From: Symbiodinium natans
Taxonomy: Eukaryota; Sar; Dinophyceae; Suessiales; Symbiodiniaceae
Length of the DNA: 64,000 bases
NCBI GenBank assembly: GCA_905221605.1
Contig: CAJNDS010000478.1
Span: 2,501 to 66,500, forward strand
Direction of reading: 5' to 3'
In this document: positions 1 to 11,102 of the stretch, in pieces
How the letters are laid out: each line of letters opens with the position of its first letter
Position numbering within the stretch: position 1 is the stretch's first letter
Translations under genes and position numbers: made by a program
Notes under the pieces: model-generated
What the model saw: only the letters and a program-made list of their open reading frames with translations
Database searches by the model: none
Told to the model about the DNA's origin: nothing

Positions 1-1440
1 ACCGCCGAAACCCGAAAACTCCTACACCCCGGTTTTATTGAATTGGTTTCGGGTGGGTCGAGAGTTTTGAGGTTCCGGCGTATTTGGGGTTGAAGAATCT
101 AGAGATTGAAGTGTCTAGGTGTGGGCAGACAATCGAAAGTCCCTTGAGAGAGCTGCCAGAACATCAGAGACGCAGGCAGGAGGCTTTTCCACCGTGTTGA
201 GCTTCTTCCTTTGCGAAGCTGCTGACTGACAAGGACTGCGGAACCTTCACCGTACACCAACTACATCATCGCGCGCCGGAACGGGTGAAAGACACAAGCT
301 TCAGTGTGATTTTGCTTGTCTCGCTTTGTGTTCGCAGCCGTACATCACGCTGTTGCTCTGATTCCTATCAATTCTGCCGTTGTTCCTCCACCGCTCAACA
401 GCGCTTTCGGCTGTTTCAGCCGTGGGGAAACCACTGCCCATAGCGTGTTTCGCCAGCATTTATAAATGCCCCACCCCTGCACCCAATCAAACCCTGGACC
501 GAATCAGAGAACATCATCCTGCAAGGCTGCAAGACCTTCGTTCAGTATACAAAACGTCTTCAATCCAAGCAGAGTAGGCCTCACAAGCCTTTTTTGATTG
601 CAGCGCTGAGTTGCAGCTGCGCTCGCTGAGACTTTTGTACTGCTAAAGCGCTTGAGGCCTTCGGTGGCCTTCTCTTTCCTGGCAAAAGCTGCAGCATATT
701 ATGGCATGGCCTCTACAGGCAGGAGAGTTTATGTGAGTTTCTCACGCAAGTGCACACATGGTAGTGCAGCAACCTTCTATAGTGAAGGATTCGTGGGAGT
801 CTTGCGATGCCAGAGGCTGTGATGATGGCGCTCCTTAGCGCGATGTTTACAGGCGTCGTATCATGGGACGAGGCAGGATCACAGCCAGGAGTCTAAGACT
901 GCAAAGTCAGATACGGCAAGATCAGCCTGAAAGCGCAAAGCAGCCACACAGATCCACACAGTGTGTGACAGCGGTCTTGTGCATGTCGTGGTGCCCGTCA
1001 CAGCCTCTGGACGCCTTCATGGAGGATGAGCTTTTTGCGGAGCTGGCTGCTGAAGGCCGAGCCTGGCCAGCTGTAATGTCATAATTTGGTTCGGGAAGCA
1101 TGTTGCAGCAAGCACTACACGTACCTCAAACAGCAGGTCGGTTGGCAGACGCCATGCCCCAACCCCCACCTCTCACTTCCGACCCCCGCATGTGGGTCGG
1201 CTACTGGAACTGGAAGTCTCTGCACATGGTGTGCGGGAGACCCTCACAAGGATGTCGCTATGAAACCATGAAGTTCCATGAAGTATTGACCCTAGTCACT
1301 CGGTACATTCTTGCTTTCTCACTTTGCAAGATCTCGGCTCCGATGGTGCCTTGAACCTTCTACAGGCGGCTGATGGTCCCGAGCGCACTTGATGTGTTCC
1401 AGCACTCTCCATCATGTGCCTGTCAAGTGCTCTCGGAAGT
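1..1440. other. No recognisable gene
   Basis: I see no domain or convincing exon here. A weak imperfect inverted repeat lies at the very start (about 2-26 against 56-80). Confidence 0.4.
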
Positions 1441-1480
1441 CTTTTCATGTTTCGCCCGTGCAACAACTTGTAGGCCACGG

Positions 1481-1705
1481 CAAAGCTGCACCACCGAGGG
1501 TGGCCGGGACATGATTGGACAGTCGCGCAAGAAGTTTTTGCCGATCTGCTTCCTTTGGAGTCGTTAGATCTTCCTTCTTCGCAGCCAGGACCGGTGGCAT
1601 TCCAGACATGGGCGGAGGGGGCTCGCTGGCAGTGTCCAAGGAGTCCAAGTCATCCTTGGCTGCTGCTGTATCTGATGGAGACTTTGAGTCCATGGAGGCC
1701 TCCAC
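1481..1705 (-). CDS. Possible exon, unknown protein
   Basis: The minus strand reads as a hydrophilic, Ser/Asp/Pro-rich segment followed by a short basic helix-like stretch (KEADRQKLLARL). Its amino-acid composition looks more protein-like than the opposite frame. I recognise no family, no start or splice sites are secure, and it may be fortuitous. Confidence 0.2.
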
Positions 1706-2093
1706 CGCTTCGTCTTCAAATCCTCTGCTTCTAATGCTCCGCTGCGCTGCTACTGCTCTGCTACTGGTAATGCTCTGCTACTGCTGTGCTAATGCTCTCA
1801 TGGCTAGTGATGGATGACGGCATAGAGACAGCGTAGTCCCAGGCATCCACGGTGCCGTGACCTTACTTGCGAGTTGGTCTTTGCCCAGTTCTGCCAAGTT
1901 CTGAAGAGACAGAGACTGATGGTACCAACGGTTGCGAATCGGTGCTTGAAAGAGGTCCTTGGTCCAGCAGACCGCCAGCAGAACAGACCCAAAAGGCGAG
2001 GTAGTTAGAGGAGTGCATCTGGGACGAGTCTGTGTTTTTCGCTGTCCACTGCTTGAGACCATTAGTTTCTCTCTGTCGGTCTGGCGACTAGTG

Positions 2094-2279
2094 ATGATAT
2101 TCCCCATCTTGTTTGCAATGTATCTGGGCTGCGCAGGCTACCAGTATGTCAAAAAGGCACAAGCCTCCCGCAAGGCTCACGAGCGCAGATCTGGAATCGT
2201 GAAGAGCAGAGCAGGTCGACAGAGGTCAATTGTGTCTCCGCCTGTGCAGGTCTTGTTGACAAAGAAGGAAGAGCTCTGA
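2094..2279 (+). CDS. Possible small single-pass membrane protein or last exon
   Basis: A short frame starts with Met, then a hydrophobic stretch (IFPILFAMYLGCAGY, about residues 2-17) that could span a membrane, then a strongly basic tail and a stop. The frame also stays open upstream, so this may be a terminal exon. No family recognised. Confidence 0.2.
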   Translation: MIFPILFAMYLGCAGYQYVKKAQASRKAHERRSGIVKSRAGRQRSIVSPPVQVLLTKKEEL

Positions 2280-3210
2280 TGCATAGCTGCCGCTTCTGAC
2301 GTGAGCGCTTAGGCTGTATGTTGAAACCTACGTTCATCGATTTGGCAGTATAAATCGCATTGCAGTCTCAACATTCATCCGGGCGCGCGGCCAGTCAACA
2401 CTCTGAGAGATGCTCGGGAACGCAGAACAAAAGCACAGCCTGAAGTGCTTGCGCGACAAGGAAGGGGGTCGCTCTTTCCCAAGTGCTCCACCATAGTTGG
2501 AGGGGTACAAGGCTTGGCTAGTTGTTGTCATTTCGGACATCAGGCTGTTAACCGCATCTGTTCTATTCACTTCATACTGTCGAAGCAGTCACCAGCTCCT
2601 CAGCGGTCTGTTCAGCTCATAGTATCCTGGCAGTGTTGTACTTACCATGCAGGAGATGAACTTCATAGAGTTTCAGCATGCTGTCGCTGCCACAGCAAGT
2701 CGAGTCTGGTAGGAAGCAAGGTGCATGGTCCTGCTCTGGACAGACTGCCTGCATTCGTTTCGTGCACAGCAAGCATGTATTTGCGTATCCAGTGCATGTC
2801 TCTAGGGGTACTAGCTTTGCCAACTCATCGGTGCCAGCAATCAGGCAAGTGAAGTCGAATGCAACCTTGAAGGCTCTGACTCGTTGCCGGTCCCTGCAGG
2901 TGTGCAACACACCTGCTTGAGGACAAAGCAAGCCCAGCTACGCGAAGCAAGCGCAGCCACGAGATCTACTTTACACGGGTATAGCACGGCGCGTGCCAAG
3001 TCAGCGACATGCAGCCTAACTCCGAAGACGAGTTCTTACGCTGTACACATTGGGCTGACGGCTACCCACGCCATTGTGCCACGATGGTCTGCGTCAAGGT
3101 TCCCTGTTTTCGATTTAATTTTAACGCTACGCGACCCGCCTCGGCCCGGCCCAGCGCATCCGCGTGAGCATGGTGATTCCACAGCGCCCAAGTCGCTGGA
3201 CCCCAAGCAA
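2280..3210. other. No recognisable gene
   Basis: Mixed-composition sequence with only short opposing reading frames. Nothing I can support. Confidence 0.4.
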
Positions 3211-3304
3211 TAAGGGTTGGGTTTAGGGTTTAGGGTTCCGGGTTTATTGTTTTATGGTTTGGGGTTTAGGGTTGAGGGTTAGTTTAGGATTGAGGGCTTA
3301 GGGC
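3211..3304 (+). repeat. Interstitial telomere-like tract (TTTAGGG type)
   Basis: A degenerate run of GGGTTTA units on the plus strand, with variants such as GGGTTGA and GGGCTTA. The TTTAGGG unit is the plant/dinoflagellate-type telomere repeat. It sits inside the window rather than at an end, so it is interstitial. Confidence 0.8.
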
Positions 3305-3332
3305 TCAAGCTTTGGGGTTTTTTGGGGTAGGC

Positions 3333-3720
3333 CCCTCAAAGGGGGGGGGGCAGGGCGAAGGGGGGGGCAGGGGGGGGGTGTGGGGGTAGGCGGGGGGGAG
3401 GGTAGGGGTGTAGGGGGGTGCGCAGGCGGGTGGGCAGCGGGAAAAGTGGGGTTCTGCTGAGAGGGGCTTCAACTGCCTCTGGTCCTGGCAAACCGTCCGC
3501 TTGCGGATTTGAGGCAACAAAAAGGGGGTGCGGGGGGGAGTTGTGGGGGGGGGGGTAGGGGGTGGGGGGGTGGGGGGGGGGTAGGGGGGGGCAGGGCTGG
3601 GATGGGCTGCAACTGCCTCTGGTCCTGACAAGACATCCACTTCCTCTCCTAGGGGGGTACCCATTTGAAGCAAAAAAAGGGGTCCGAAAAGTGGCTTTGG
3701 GCCTGGGGGGAGGATTTGGA
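3333..3720 (+). repeat. G-run-rich region with a two-copy 138-bp repeat
   Basis: Long G runs broken by single T, A or C dominate about 3340-3430 and 3530-3600. A non-G segment opening with CAACTGCCTCTGGTCCTG occurs at 3472 and again at 3610, each followed by a GAGGCAACAAAAA or GAAGCAAAAAAA stretch and another G run. The proline-rich frames on the minus strand are a by-product of the G runs. The plus strand could form G-quadruplexes. Confidence 0.7.
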
Positions 3721-4830
3721 GGGGGGTGCCTGTTCTGACAACCTATACACCTTCGGCCCGAGGCCTCGGCGGATGTAGATCCACGATGCTTTCCTTGTGC
3801 ATACCATGGTCTGGTCGTCAGGTGGCCAGATCGCCAAGTCCAAGGCTCCTGGATGCTGCATGCCGAGTGCGATCTACAGCTCCTCGCCATCCATTTGCTT
3901 TGCCTGAGGTTGCGCGCACATGGCGCGAAGGTTGGGTTTGCCTCCCTGCTTTGCCGTTCCAAGGCGCTCACTGAAGGGGGAAGGGCTAAAAAATGCTGAC
4001 TCTGCTTCGTGACTTCGTTGAGTGAATGGCCTTCGAGCACTTTGGAGCTCGCAGTAGCGCTGACCGAAAAATCAGCTCCAACTGGCAGGTGAGACAGGTG
4101 GCCACACCGCTGCGTGCCTCGTTCAAGGTGCACGATATGTGAGAAACGGAAAGGAGAGCAGATATGCACGGGACCTGGATGATTTGGCCAGGTCATTGCA
4201 TCGGCAGAGAAGACAGTGGCATCAAAGGCGATGTTGCAAGTGCCAGGTAGCTCCAAGACCCAAGTCACAAGATGTAGTGACTGAAGGCCAGGAGGCGGCC
4301 GGCTTCATTGAGTAAACCTTGCCCCAAGCTGGCTGGTCTGGACCCAAAGGCCCAGCCCTCGCATTCGTTGTGTTGCTGCTGCAGAACTTGGCAGAGTGCC
4401 CGCCATAACCGTCGAGCAGCCCTGAGTCAGCCGGCAAGTGCCCGGCAGGTCATGAGAGAGACAGACTCATCCTTGCATCGCAAGGCCCTTTGCTGTTGGA
4501 CTCGGTTGGCCGGATTTGGGCTGCTAGCTTTGAGAAGAAACGTGTGAAGGTGGACAGCGGGGAGATTCCTGGCGTGATAAGCTCTCCGGCAGCAGCCAGA
4601 TCGGCAGTATGGGAATTGTAGTCAGACGGTGTTATTCAACCAAACCGCCCGTGTCTTCATTCTTTGGCTGTGCCTGCCCTGTCGTATTTTAGTAAATCGC
4701 ATCTCGAGTGCTCAAAATGGCAGTCTGTGCCAGTCTTGTGCAAGCTTAAGACAAGGGGACTGTAGTGACTCTTCCTTGTAATTAGGATCCATCCTTTCCG
4801 AAGAGCAGGCCATTGGAAAGCATCTGTCCA
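3721..4830. other. No recognisable gene
   Basis: Ordinary-composition DNA; I see no domain in any frame. Confidence 0.4.
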
Positions 4831-4834
4831 TGTT

Positions 4835-5425
4835 TGTGCATCATTTTGCCAGGCGTTGTGCTGAGGCGCGCCGGGTTCAACATGCAGTATCGGTGTACTG
4901 GAGCAGCCTTGGTCCAAGGGAGAGAGTCGAAAGCCTTGGGAAGGAACGGTGTGCTGGCGCACCTGGACGCGTACGGCTATGCTGACCTGGAGCGCCAGGC
5001 GGGACGTGTCGGCGACCATTGAATGATAATATGAGATCACAAGACTGTGCAAGGTGCCCATGGGCCTACACACGATTGTCCGCCTCTATTCCATGACGAA
5101 GTGCATGGTTTCCGTGGCACTGGGCATCTGCATGGAGGTTCAGCAGAAGCACTTGTCACCAGCCGTATCATGTCCGTGTCGGTTTTGCAAGCTTCTGCAA
5201 GCGGTCCAGTCAAGCGCCTGGAGATCCCTGCTGTTTTTGTTGAGGAGGGGCTCGTGCAGCTAAATGACCCTGTGAGTCAGTTCGGACCTTGATCTTGGTC
5301 ACCCTTGTAGCATACAGCATGGCACCCAGGCCCACAATCAGAAACTTGTTGTACTGGCATAGGTTCATTCCTGCATTTGCTGAAGTCAAAGTCAAAGTGG
5401 AGGAGGACCCTAAGCCGCTAAGCTT
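4835..5425 (+). CDS. Serine beta-lactamase-like hydrolase, N-terminal part, about four exons
   Basis: Four short stretches in changing plus frames line up in order with the N-terminal half of class C beta-lactamase-related serine hydrolases. They are: (1) about 4930-5000, reading AYGYADLERQA; (2) about 5057-5120, reading IVRLYSMTK followed by a hydrophobic helix start, with the family's catalytic S-x-x-K at Ser 5090-5092 and Lys 5099-5101; (3) about 5225-5285, reading VEEGLVQLNDPVSQF; (4) about 5362-5415, reading FIPAFAEVKVKVEEDP. The frame changes are best explained by three introns of roughly 60-110 bp, but exact borders are uncertain. The later YxN and HTG-type motifs are not visible, so the gene is truncated or continues in exons I could not place. 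Substrate cannot be told; the family includes esterases, peptidases and LACTB-like proteins. Confidence 0.6.
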
Positions 5426-5918
5426 GGGAAAGGTCCTGCATCTTGCCCATTTTTGTCCCGCAGCTTTCTTCGGGAACCCCTGATGAAGTGCAGGACGGTG
5501 TGATCAATGCATTGGACAGACCATTGACGGCAGACCGCCCAGCTGCAAAACGACTTCGGACTTCTGCGAACCAACGCGGTTCTCAACAGATAGAGCGGTT
5601 TGTGCATGGATCTCATGCTGCTCTGCTACTCAGGTTTTACACCTGCTAACGCACACTTCTGGGATCGGCTATGGTCCGCCTGCCGAGATTTTTGGGCGAG
5701 CAGCTTTTTGTGCCAGCTGTTTTTTTTGTTATAGCTCGGAGCTTTGCAAAGTTGGAAGTGGAAGACCACAATACCCTACATCTTGACATCTTGGCAGCCT
5801 GCGCCTTGAATATCTGTGATACTCGGAGATCCCTGGAGAGGGACCGAGCAGGGCCCATGCTGGGCGATGAGCCTGGCTGCGAGGCAGAGGCCGATCTTGG
5901 GCCGAATGTCTCAAAATC
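5426..5918. other. Possible continuation of the lactamase-like gene; no clear exon
   Basis: Plus-strand frames at about 5443-5649 and 5671-5900 are open and look fairly protein-like, but I could not match them to the rest of the hydrolase family. Confidence 0.3.
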
Positions 5919-6026
5919 TGGGTTTCCGAAAATAGGGGTGCCCTTATTGGGGGATCCCGATGATGAGGATGATAGTATTGGGGGTGTATATTAGAGGTGC
6001 CCCTATTTTGGGAAATGCCCAAATTT
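5919..6026. mobile_element. MITE-like palindromic element, family 1
   Basis: About 34 bp at the left (with GGTTTCCGAAAATAGGGGTG) is an imperfect inverted copy of the right end (with GGTGCCCCTATTTTGGGAAA), enclosing a short GA/GT-rich core. The same arm sequence recurs at 17,247-17,352. There is no coding capacity, as expected for a non-autonomous foldback element. Target-site duplications were not resolved. Confidence 0.5.
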
Positions 6027-6389
6027 GGTTTAGCTGTGTAGCTTAATGTCAGCATGGCATTAGCCAAACAGGAGCGCTACCTTCCGCTCATTGAGCGCGC
6101 TGGTCTGGGGAGAACCTGCCCCCACGATGCCCGCGCTGTGCGCGGCTCGGCGCCCCACGTGAAACGAGCTTCTGCACATCTCTCAGTCTAGCATCGTCGT
6201 GTTCACTATGTTCAATATGTTCAATATGTTCTATGTTTAGGTCACGACCCTCGAGCATTGGTGTGAAGAGTTGGCCAGTGTTCCACTTCAGTCTCAACCT
6301 GGAACCGAGTCCGTCCCTCAGATGCGTGTTTTGGCCTTTGTGAGCTGCATGCGAAGCAGGATGGGCGACGAGACACCTCAAAACACGTC
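6027..6389. other. No recognisable gene
   Basis: The only item of note is three tandem copies of a 9-bp TATGTTCAA-type unit near 6205-6235. Confidence 0.4.
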
Positions 6390-6532
6390 AAGATGTAGGG
6401 CCTAATAGCCTAGTAGTAGAGTAGGTACCCTCCAACCTTTTTGGCTCAATAGATTCCCCTTATCATCCCAAAAGGTTCACCTTTAAAACCCCCTACAGTA
6501 GGTACTGGACAACTAAGTAGCCCATCCTGGTT
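6390..6532. mobile_element. MITE-like palindromic element, family 2
   Basis: The left edge (AGGGCCTAATAGCC) and the right edge (AGTAGCCCATCCTGG) are imperfect inverted copies, and the right edge is shared with the element at 9,572-9,664. No coding capacity. Confidence 0.35.
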
Positions 6533-9500
6533 TATGAAAGTGCAGGTGGCTCTACTCCTACAGCCACGATGTAGTGGGACGAATCATCGAGGCGAAGCGC
6601 AATCAACGGGTTACAGTGTCCAGACTCTGCGGTGATGTCCAGGTTCATTTCTTGATACTGGGATGCATGGAGAAGGAGTCAGAAGTAGAACCCGACCTAG
6701 TATATCCTAGTATATGTTCGGTCTGAGTACATTTTCTACTTTATTGTAGTTTAACATTGGCAGACACTCCTCCCTTTTTTACTCTGAGCATTCTGAGCAA
6801 TGAATGGGGCTTGGACACATTGGATCAATTGGATCACCCATGCTTTTTCTGCGGAATGCGCTCGTCACGGGCCAATCTACTTGAGTTACCCTCTGGACCA
6901 GCAAACTTAAGGTTGGGACATCCTGGTCCAAGTCTTGGCTAGCGTACAGGGACCCACCGACGTCATAACCGGTTTCCCTTTGAGAGGCTAAGACATATGG
7001 GGAACCAACAGCGCGCGGTCGAATCCGTGGCCTCCTTGCGGGTTCATATGATCTAGCTTGTTTCTTCGTCGCCCAAAGACATGAACTGATTAGTTATACG
7101 GGGAGAGCCATGCATTCCGCAAGCGGTTCTTTGGGAGAATGGCTGATGGTTACGACTTGTTTCTGCTCAGAACCCAACATAATGCTTTTCAGCTTTGGAG
7201 TCGCGCGTTTCAATCAATTCTGCAGACAGCGACTTGCGTTTTGGAGTCGGGATGTGCAGTTCATTGGGTGCAGCTGTTATGACTTCAGTGCTTCCCTGTG
7301 CTTTCCAGCACGTGCGTCCAGAATGACTCGTGGTGAGCCCGTTTTAAGAAACTTAGTGACATGTGGAAACATCCTGACAGGTCGTTTCCGGAACGAGATT
7401 AGACACCTTCATTGAAAAGCACATCACCGGACCTCTGGGAATGGTTTGCCCCCCAGATTCCGATTTTGGGATACCTCAGAATTCCTCTAGACGTGGGCAA
7501 TGGCGCTACAAAACAATGGCACGAAGCGAACATACGGAAGTTTTGCAGAAGTGGCCAAGGTGGACACAGGCTTCCGGATTCCACGTCACAAGCGCTTGGG
7601 CAGCATCTTTTGCACGTCATCGCACGCGAGTCATCCTCGGAATGGCTTCTGTCACGTTCCGACATGCTGATGCTGGCAAGCCTAGACCTAAACCTCTCTC
7701 AACAACAAAGGCCTCTGTGGAGCGAGGACGGAAGCCTTAATCCCTGGAATTCTCCATCAGGCTCATCTCCTCCCATCCACATCCCACCGTGATCGTTCAC
7801 CCCGCGCCGCAAGCCCATCCGCCACCTAATCATGAACTTTACTCACAATCAAAGCCACAAAGCCAGGGGCAACTACTCCCCACCCACCATCCTACCCCCC
7901 TTTGAGCCCCAAAGCCGCCATCTACTTGGCAATAGACTGGGATGACGACCCAGCCCAAAGCGTGATGGTACCGAACAACCTTGCCTTCTTTGAAGTGATT
8001 AAGACTTAAGGTAGTCATATAATGACTCGCAATTCCCTGGATTTTGGAATAGCACAGAGTAGCACCAGAGTGAGGCCCCATTTGGGCCTGCCCGGCCTCA
8101 CCAAGGTGGCATCGCACAGCTGCCATGCCCTGTTCCGAGGGCCGAAGGCGCTGCCGCGAGTTGTTTGGACCTGCAGCTGCCGAGGTACCGCCATGAGCAG
8201 GATGGGGAGGCCAAGCCCAGGCTGGTGCGCATTGCGTGAACCTGAGATGCGATTCGCGGTGGTGCGAGTCATGTGGTTTCGGCAAAGATAAGGATGCGCC
8301 CAGCGTTGAGCACAATGAGTCTGAGCCTGAGGCGGTTGTGCGCAATTTGTGCATTCTGAGATACAGTGAGGATGCAGGGATTAAACGGCAGCTGGTGCAA
8401 GAACACACCCTTCCTCAGTTCTTCGAGCAACAAATTTGATTGGGAAAACAAGCGCCTTTCGCCGCTGTGGAAGTTTTTTGGGAATCTGATAAACGTTGAG
8501 TCTCTGTTAAGGAAGTTCCTGAAACATTTTTTTTAAACATCGAGCCTCGGAAGCTTCCATGGCCAGAGCTTGCCCAAAATGCGAGTGCTCAGCGCCTAAA
8601 AGCGGTTGAGCGATTATAGGCTTCGATGATGACTCTATACAGGACGATGCCGCAAATGGCCCCTGAATTGAACCCCCAACCTTCCGGAACGAAGGCTGCC
8701 GTCACGGGAAGGGCATCCAGCAAAGGACGAACGAAGCCCTCCTCCCGGCCCTGCCCAAAGACTTACAGTTGGTAAGATGCACGGGACCCGTAATGACATG
8801 TTTTAGCCGTTCAATCCCGTCACCCCGCAAAACCGTTCGACCAGCTGTTTAGGTTTTCGTTGCGTGCAGAGATTGAGGTGGATGGCCGGCAACGAAAGCC
8901 CAATTCTCTCAGGCCTGGCCGGAACTAAGCCTGTAAACCAAGCGGTCACACGATTTGAAGGCTGAGAGCTTCCGAGGGTGCTGTTGCATGAACTGGCATG
9001 AACACATCCAGGCTATTCAGGGCTCCTCGAAATCTCAGGCCATTTTGCTTCTGCCGAGCCTGGTTAGGTGGAGGCAGCGTGGATTCCATGACCGGGGGCA
9101 TGGTCAGCACTGCAGCTGAGCCGGCCTCAACATGCCTCAGCCATTTTCAGTGCATCACTCTTTAGAAGTCCAAAAGATGCCAAAGCTGTCAAAGAAGGAC
9201 TACGCCCGGTTTTGCCTCATGCTGCTGCGCAAGGCCAGCATACCTTGACGCAGTCATGATGTTTTCTGCTGGTATCATGGCACTTGGGCATCATAAGCTC
9301 ATTCGATGGCACGTGCCTCGAGGGCAAGCTCGACGGGAAGCAGGTGCTGAAGCAGCAATCCTACACAGCGAGCGTGCGATTTGCAGAGGTACAACAGAGA
9401 GCCTGTACAACAGTGTCACCAGGTGTTTGGGCCAAATTTGTACAACAAAAAAAACGCTGCCTTCTTGGCTCAGAAGGAAGGCAGTCCGGTGTGTAGCACT

Positions 9501-9571
9501 ATTACTAGAGCACACCCGGCAGACTGTACTTCTCTCCTGGCTGCGGGCTGAGTTCTTGTGGGAGTTTGGTC
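6533..9571. other. Gene-poor stretch
   Basis: No domain recognised. Short open frames at 7110-7415, 7412-7792 and 8236-8439 show no family features. The sequence around 7450-7480 weakly resembles the family 1 palindrome arms. Confidence 0.4.
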
Positions 9572-9664
9572 CCAGGAGGGGCTATTATACCCTATATCCC
9601 CCCTAAAAGGCCCTTCTTTATAGGGTTGATTATGGGGAGTATAGGGCCTAGTAGCCCATCCTGG
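9572..9664. mobile_element. MITE-like palindromic element, family 2
   Basis: Arms reading GGGGCTATTATACCCTATA on the left and, inverted, GGGCTACTAGGCCCTATAC on the right surround a short core. The right flank AGCCCATCCTGGT is shared with the element ending near 6532. Confidence 0.45.
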
Positions 9665-10016
9665 TCTGCAGATTCTGCAAGGCTCCAGTGAGCTCCAATG
9701 CGAACCAAGGTTGCAATGAAGTTCGCGCAGTGTGCCGTGCTTCTAACCGTTGCCATAGCCAAGAAATTGACTATTCGCAGCGCTGGGAAGGCTCGGGACA
9801 CTGGAGACTGTCACTTCACATTTCACTTTAAGTTTGGAAGCACAATACTTGATGCGAGTCTGGAGTCAAATTTGCTTAGTGTGCACCTGGGAAGCTTAAC
9901 TTGGGGGTAGCTGGGGGGCTTTCAAGTGCGCACCTCCCGCACCACCCCGTGCTAAGCGCTCACCTGACTACCGCATTCAGAGGCTCGCACTTGAGCACGG
10001 GCCTCGCGAAGCAAAG
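9665..10016. other. No secure gene
   Basis: A plus frame from 9716 begins with Met-Lys and a short hydrophobic stretch resembling a signal peptide (MKFAQCAVLLTVAIA), but it runs only to 9910 and matches nothing I know. Confidence 0.25.
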
Positions 10017-10470
10017 AGCGAGAGAGAGAGAGAGAGAGAGAGAAATAGAGAAAGTTCCGTGGTCTGAGGGGGCCCTTAAGCGCGCAGCAGAAGAAGAAGA
10101 AGAAGAAGAAGAAGAAGAAGAAGAAGAAGAAGAAGAAGAAGAAGAAGAAGAAGAAGAAGAAGAAGAAGAAGAAGAAGAAGAAGAAGAAGAAGAAGAAGAA
10201 GAAGAAGAAGAAGAAGAAGAAGAAGAGAAGAAGAAGAAGAAGAAGAAGAAGAAGAAGAAGAAGAAGAAGAAGAAGAAGAAGAAGAAGAAGAAGAAGAATA
10301 AGAAGAAGAAGAAGAAGAAGCAGAAGCAGAAGAAGAAGAAGAAGAAGAAGGAGAAGAAGACGAAGACGAAGACGAAGAAGAAGAAGACGAAGAAGAAGAA
10401 GAATAAGCATAAGAAGAATAAGAACAATAATAAGAGGAAGAATAAGGATAAGAAGAAGAAGAAGAGGAGA
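10017..10470 (+). repeat. (GA)n then long (GAA)n microsatellite
   Basis: A GA dinucleotide run at about 10019-10043 is followed by about 380 bp of nearly uninterrupted GAA/AGA from 10088. It becomes impure after 10310 (AAGCAG, GACGAA, AATAAG variants). It opens long Glu, Lys, Leu and Ser homopolymer frames on both strands, which are artefacts of the repeat. Pure GAA tracts can form triplex DNA. Confidence 0.95.
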
Positions 10471-11022
10471 TCCGTGGGCGAAGCCCATCAAGAACAACCG
10501 TGTACCGACTGGGAGTAGGGCCGAATAGCCGTCCCATTCGGACAAACTTGACTTCGCGGGGGGTTTGCCCCTCCGGTCCCAAGAAAGAAGGAAAGAAAGA
10601 GAAAGAAAGATTACCATGCTGGTTCAGGTTGCCCTTTCGGCATGCTTGAAGGATGGTTTCTGGATCCTTTTTGCGAATCTTTGCCTATTGCCAAATCTAA
10701 TATTTGCCAGCGCCATTTTCCCGTTCGACTAACAGCACTTAAAGGGATCAGTTCGTAGCAGTGATTATAAGACGGGGGGTAATATGTTCGCGATCATCAT
10801 GGCGCCGCAGAAGATGTGAGTTTAGTTTACGTAACATTGGAGCCAGTGCTCGGCACGAGACTTTTCTGGCAACGTGAGGGTTCCATCCCACTCTGGCTCA
10901 TGTCAAGTGGCAGCATGCAGCCGCTGTCGCATGCTTGCGCCTGCAGGCTGTTTCAGAGTTGACGGCCGCGCAGTCATGCGACAAAATGCAGCCTGGGTCT
11001 TAATTGCCGGGGCGCTTCAGCT
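10471..11022. other. No recognisable gene
   Basis: Nothing I can support apart from short GAAAGAAA-rich simple sequence near 10585-10615. Confidence 0.4.
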
Positions 11023-11102
11023 CGCCCTAAACCCTAAACCCTACGTAAACTCTAAACCCTAAACCCCAACCCCCAGGCCCTAAACGCCCTAAACCCTAAA
11101 CC
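11023..11102 (-). repeat. Interstitial telomere-like tract
   Basis: Degenerate CCCTAAA units, so the G-rich strand is the minus strand. Interrupted by CTACGTAAACT and GGCCCTAAACG variants. Confidence 0.8.

Noticed and set aside
3336-4268. 310-codon proline-rich minus-strand ORF
   Set aside because: The length comes from the complement of G-run DNA; the non-repetitive N-terminal portion shows no recognisable domain.
6438-6452. TTTTTGGCTCAA resembling the 3' part of the dinoflagellate spliced leader
   Set aside because: Only about 11-12 bases match; the CCGTAGCCA part is absent and no gene follows, so a chance match is likely.
9901-10617. 205- and 221-codon ORFs across the GAA tract
   Set aside because: Homopolymer Glu/Lys or Leu/Phe produced by the microsatellite.
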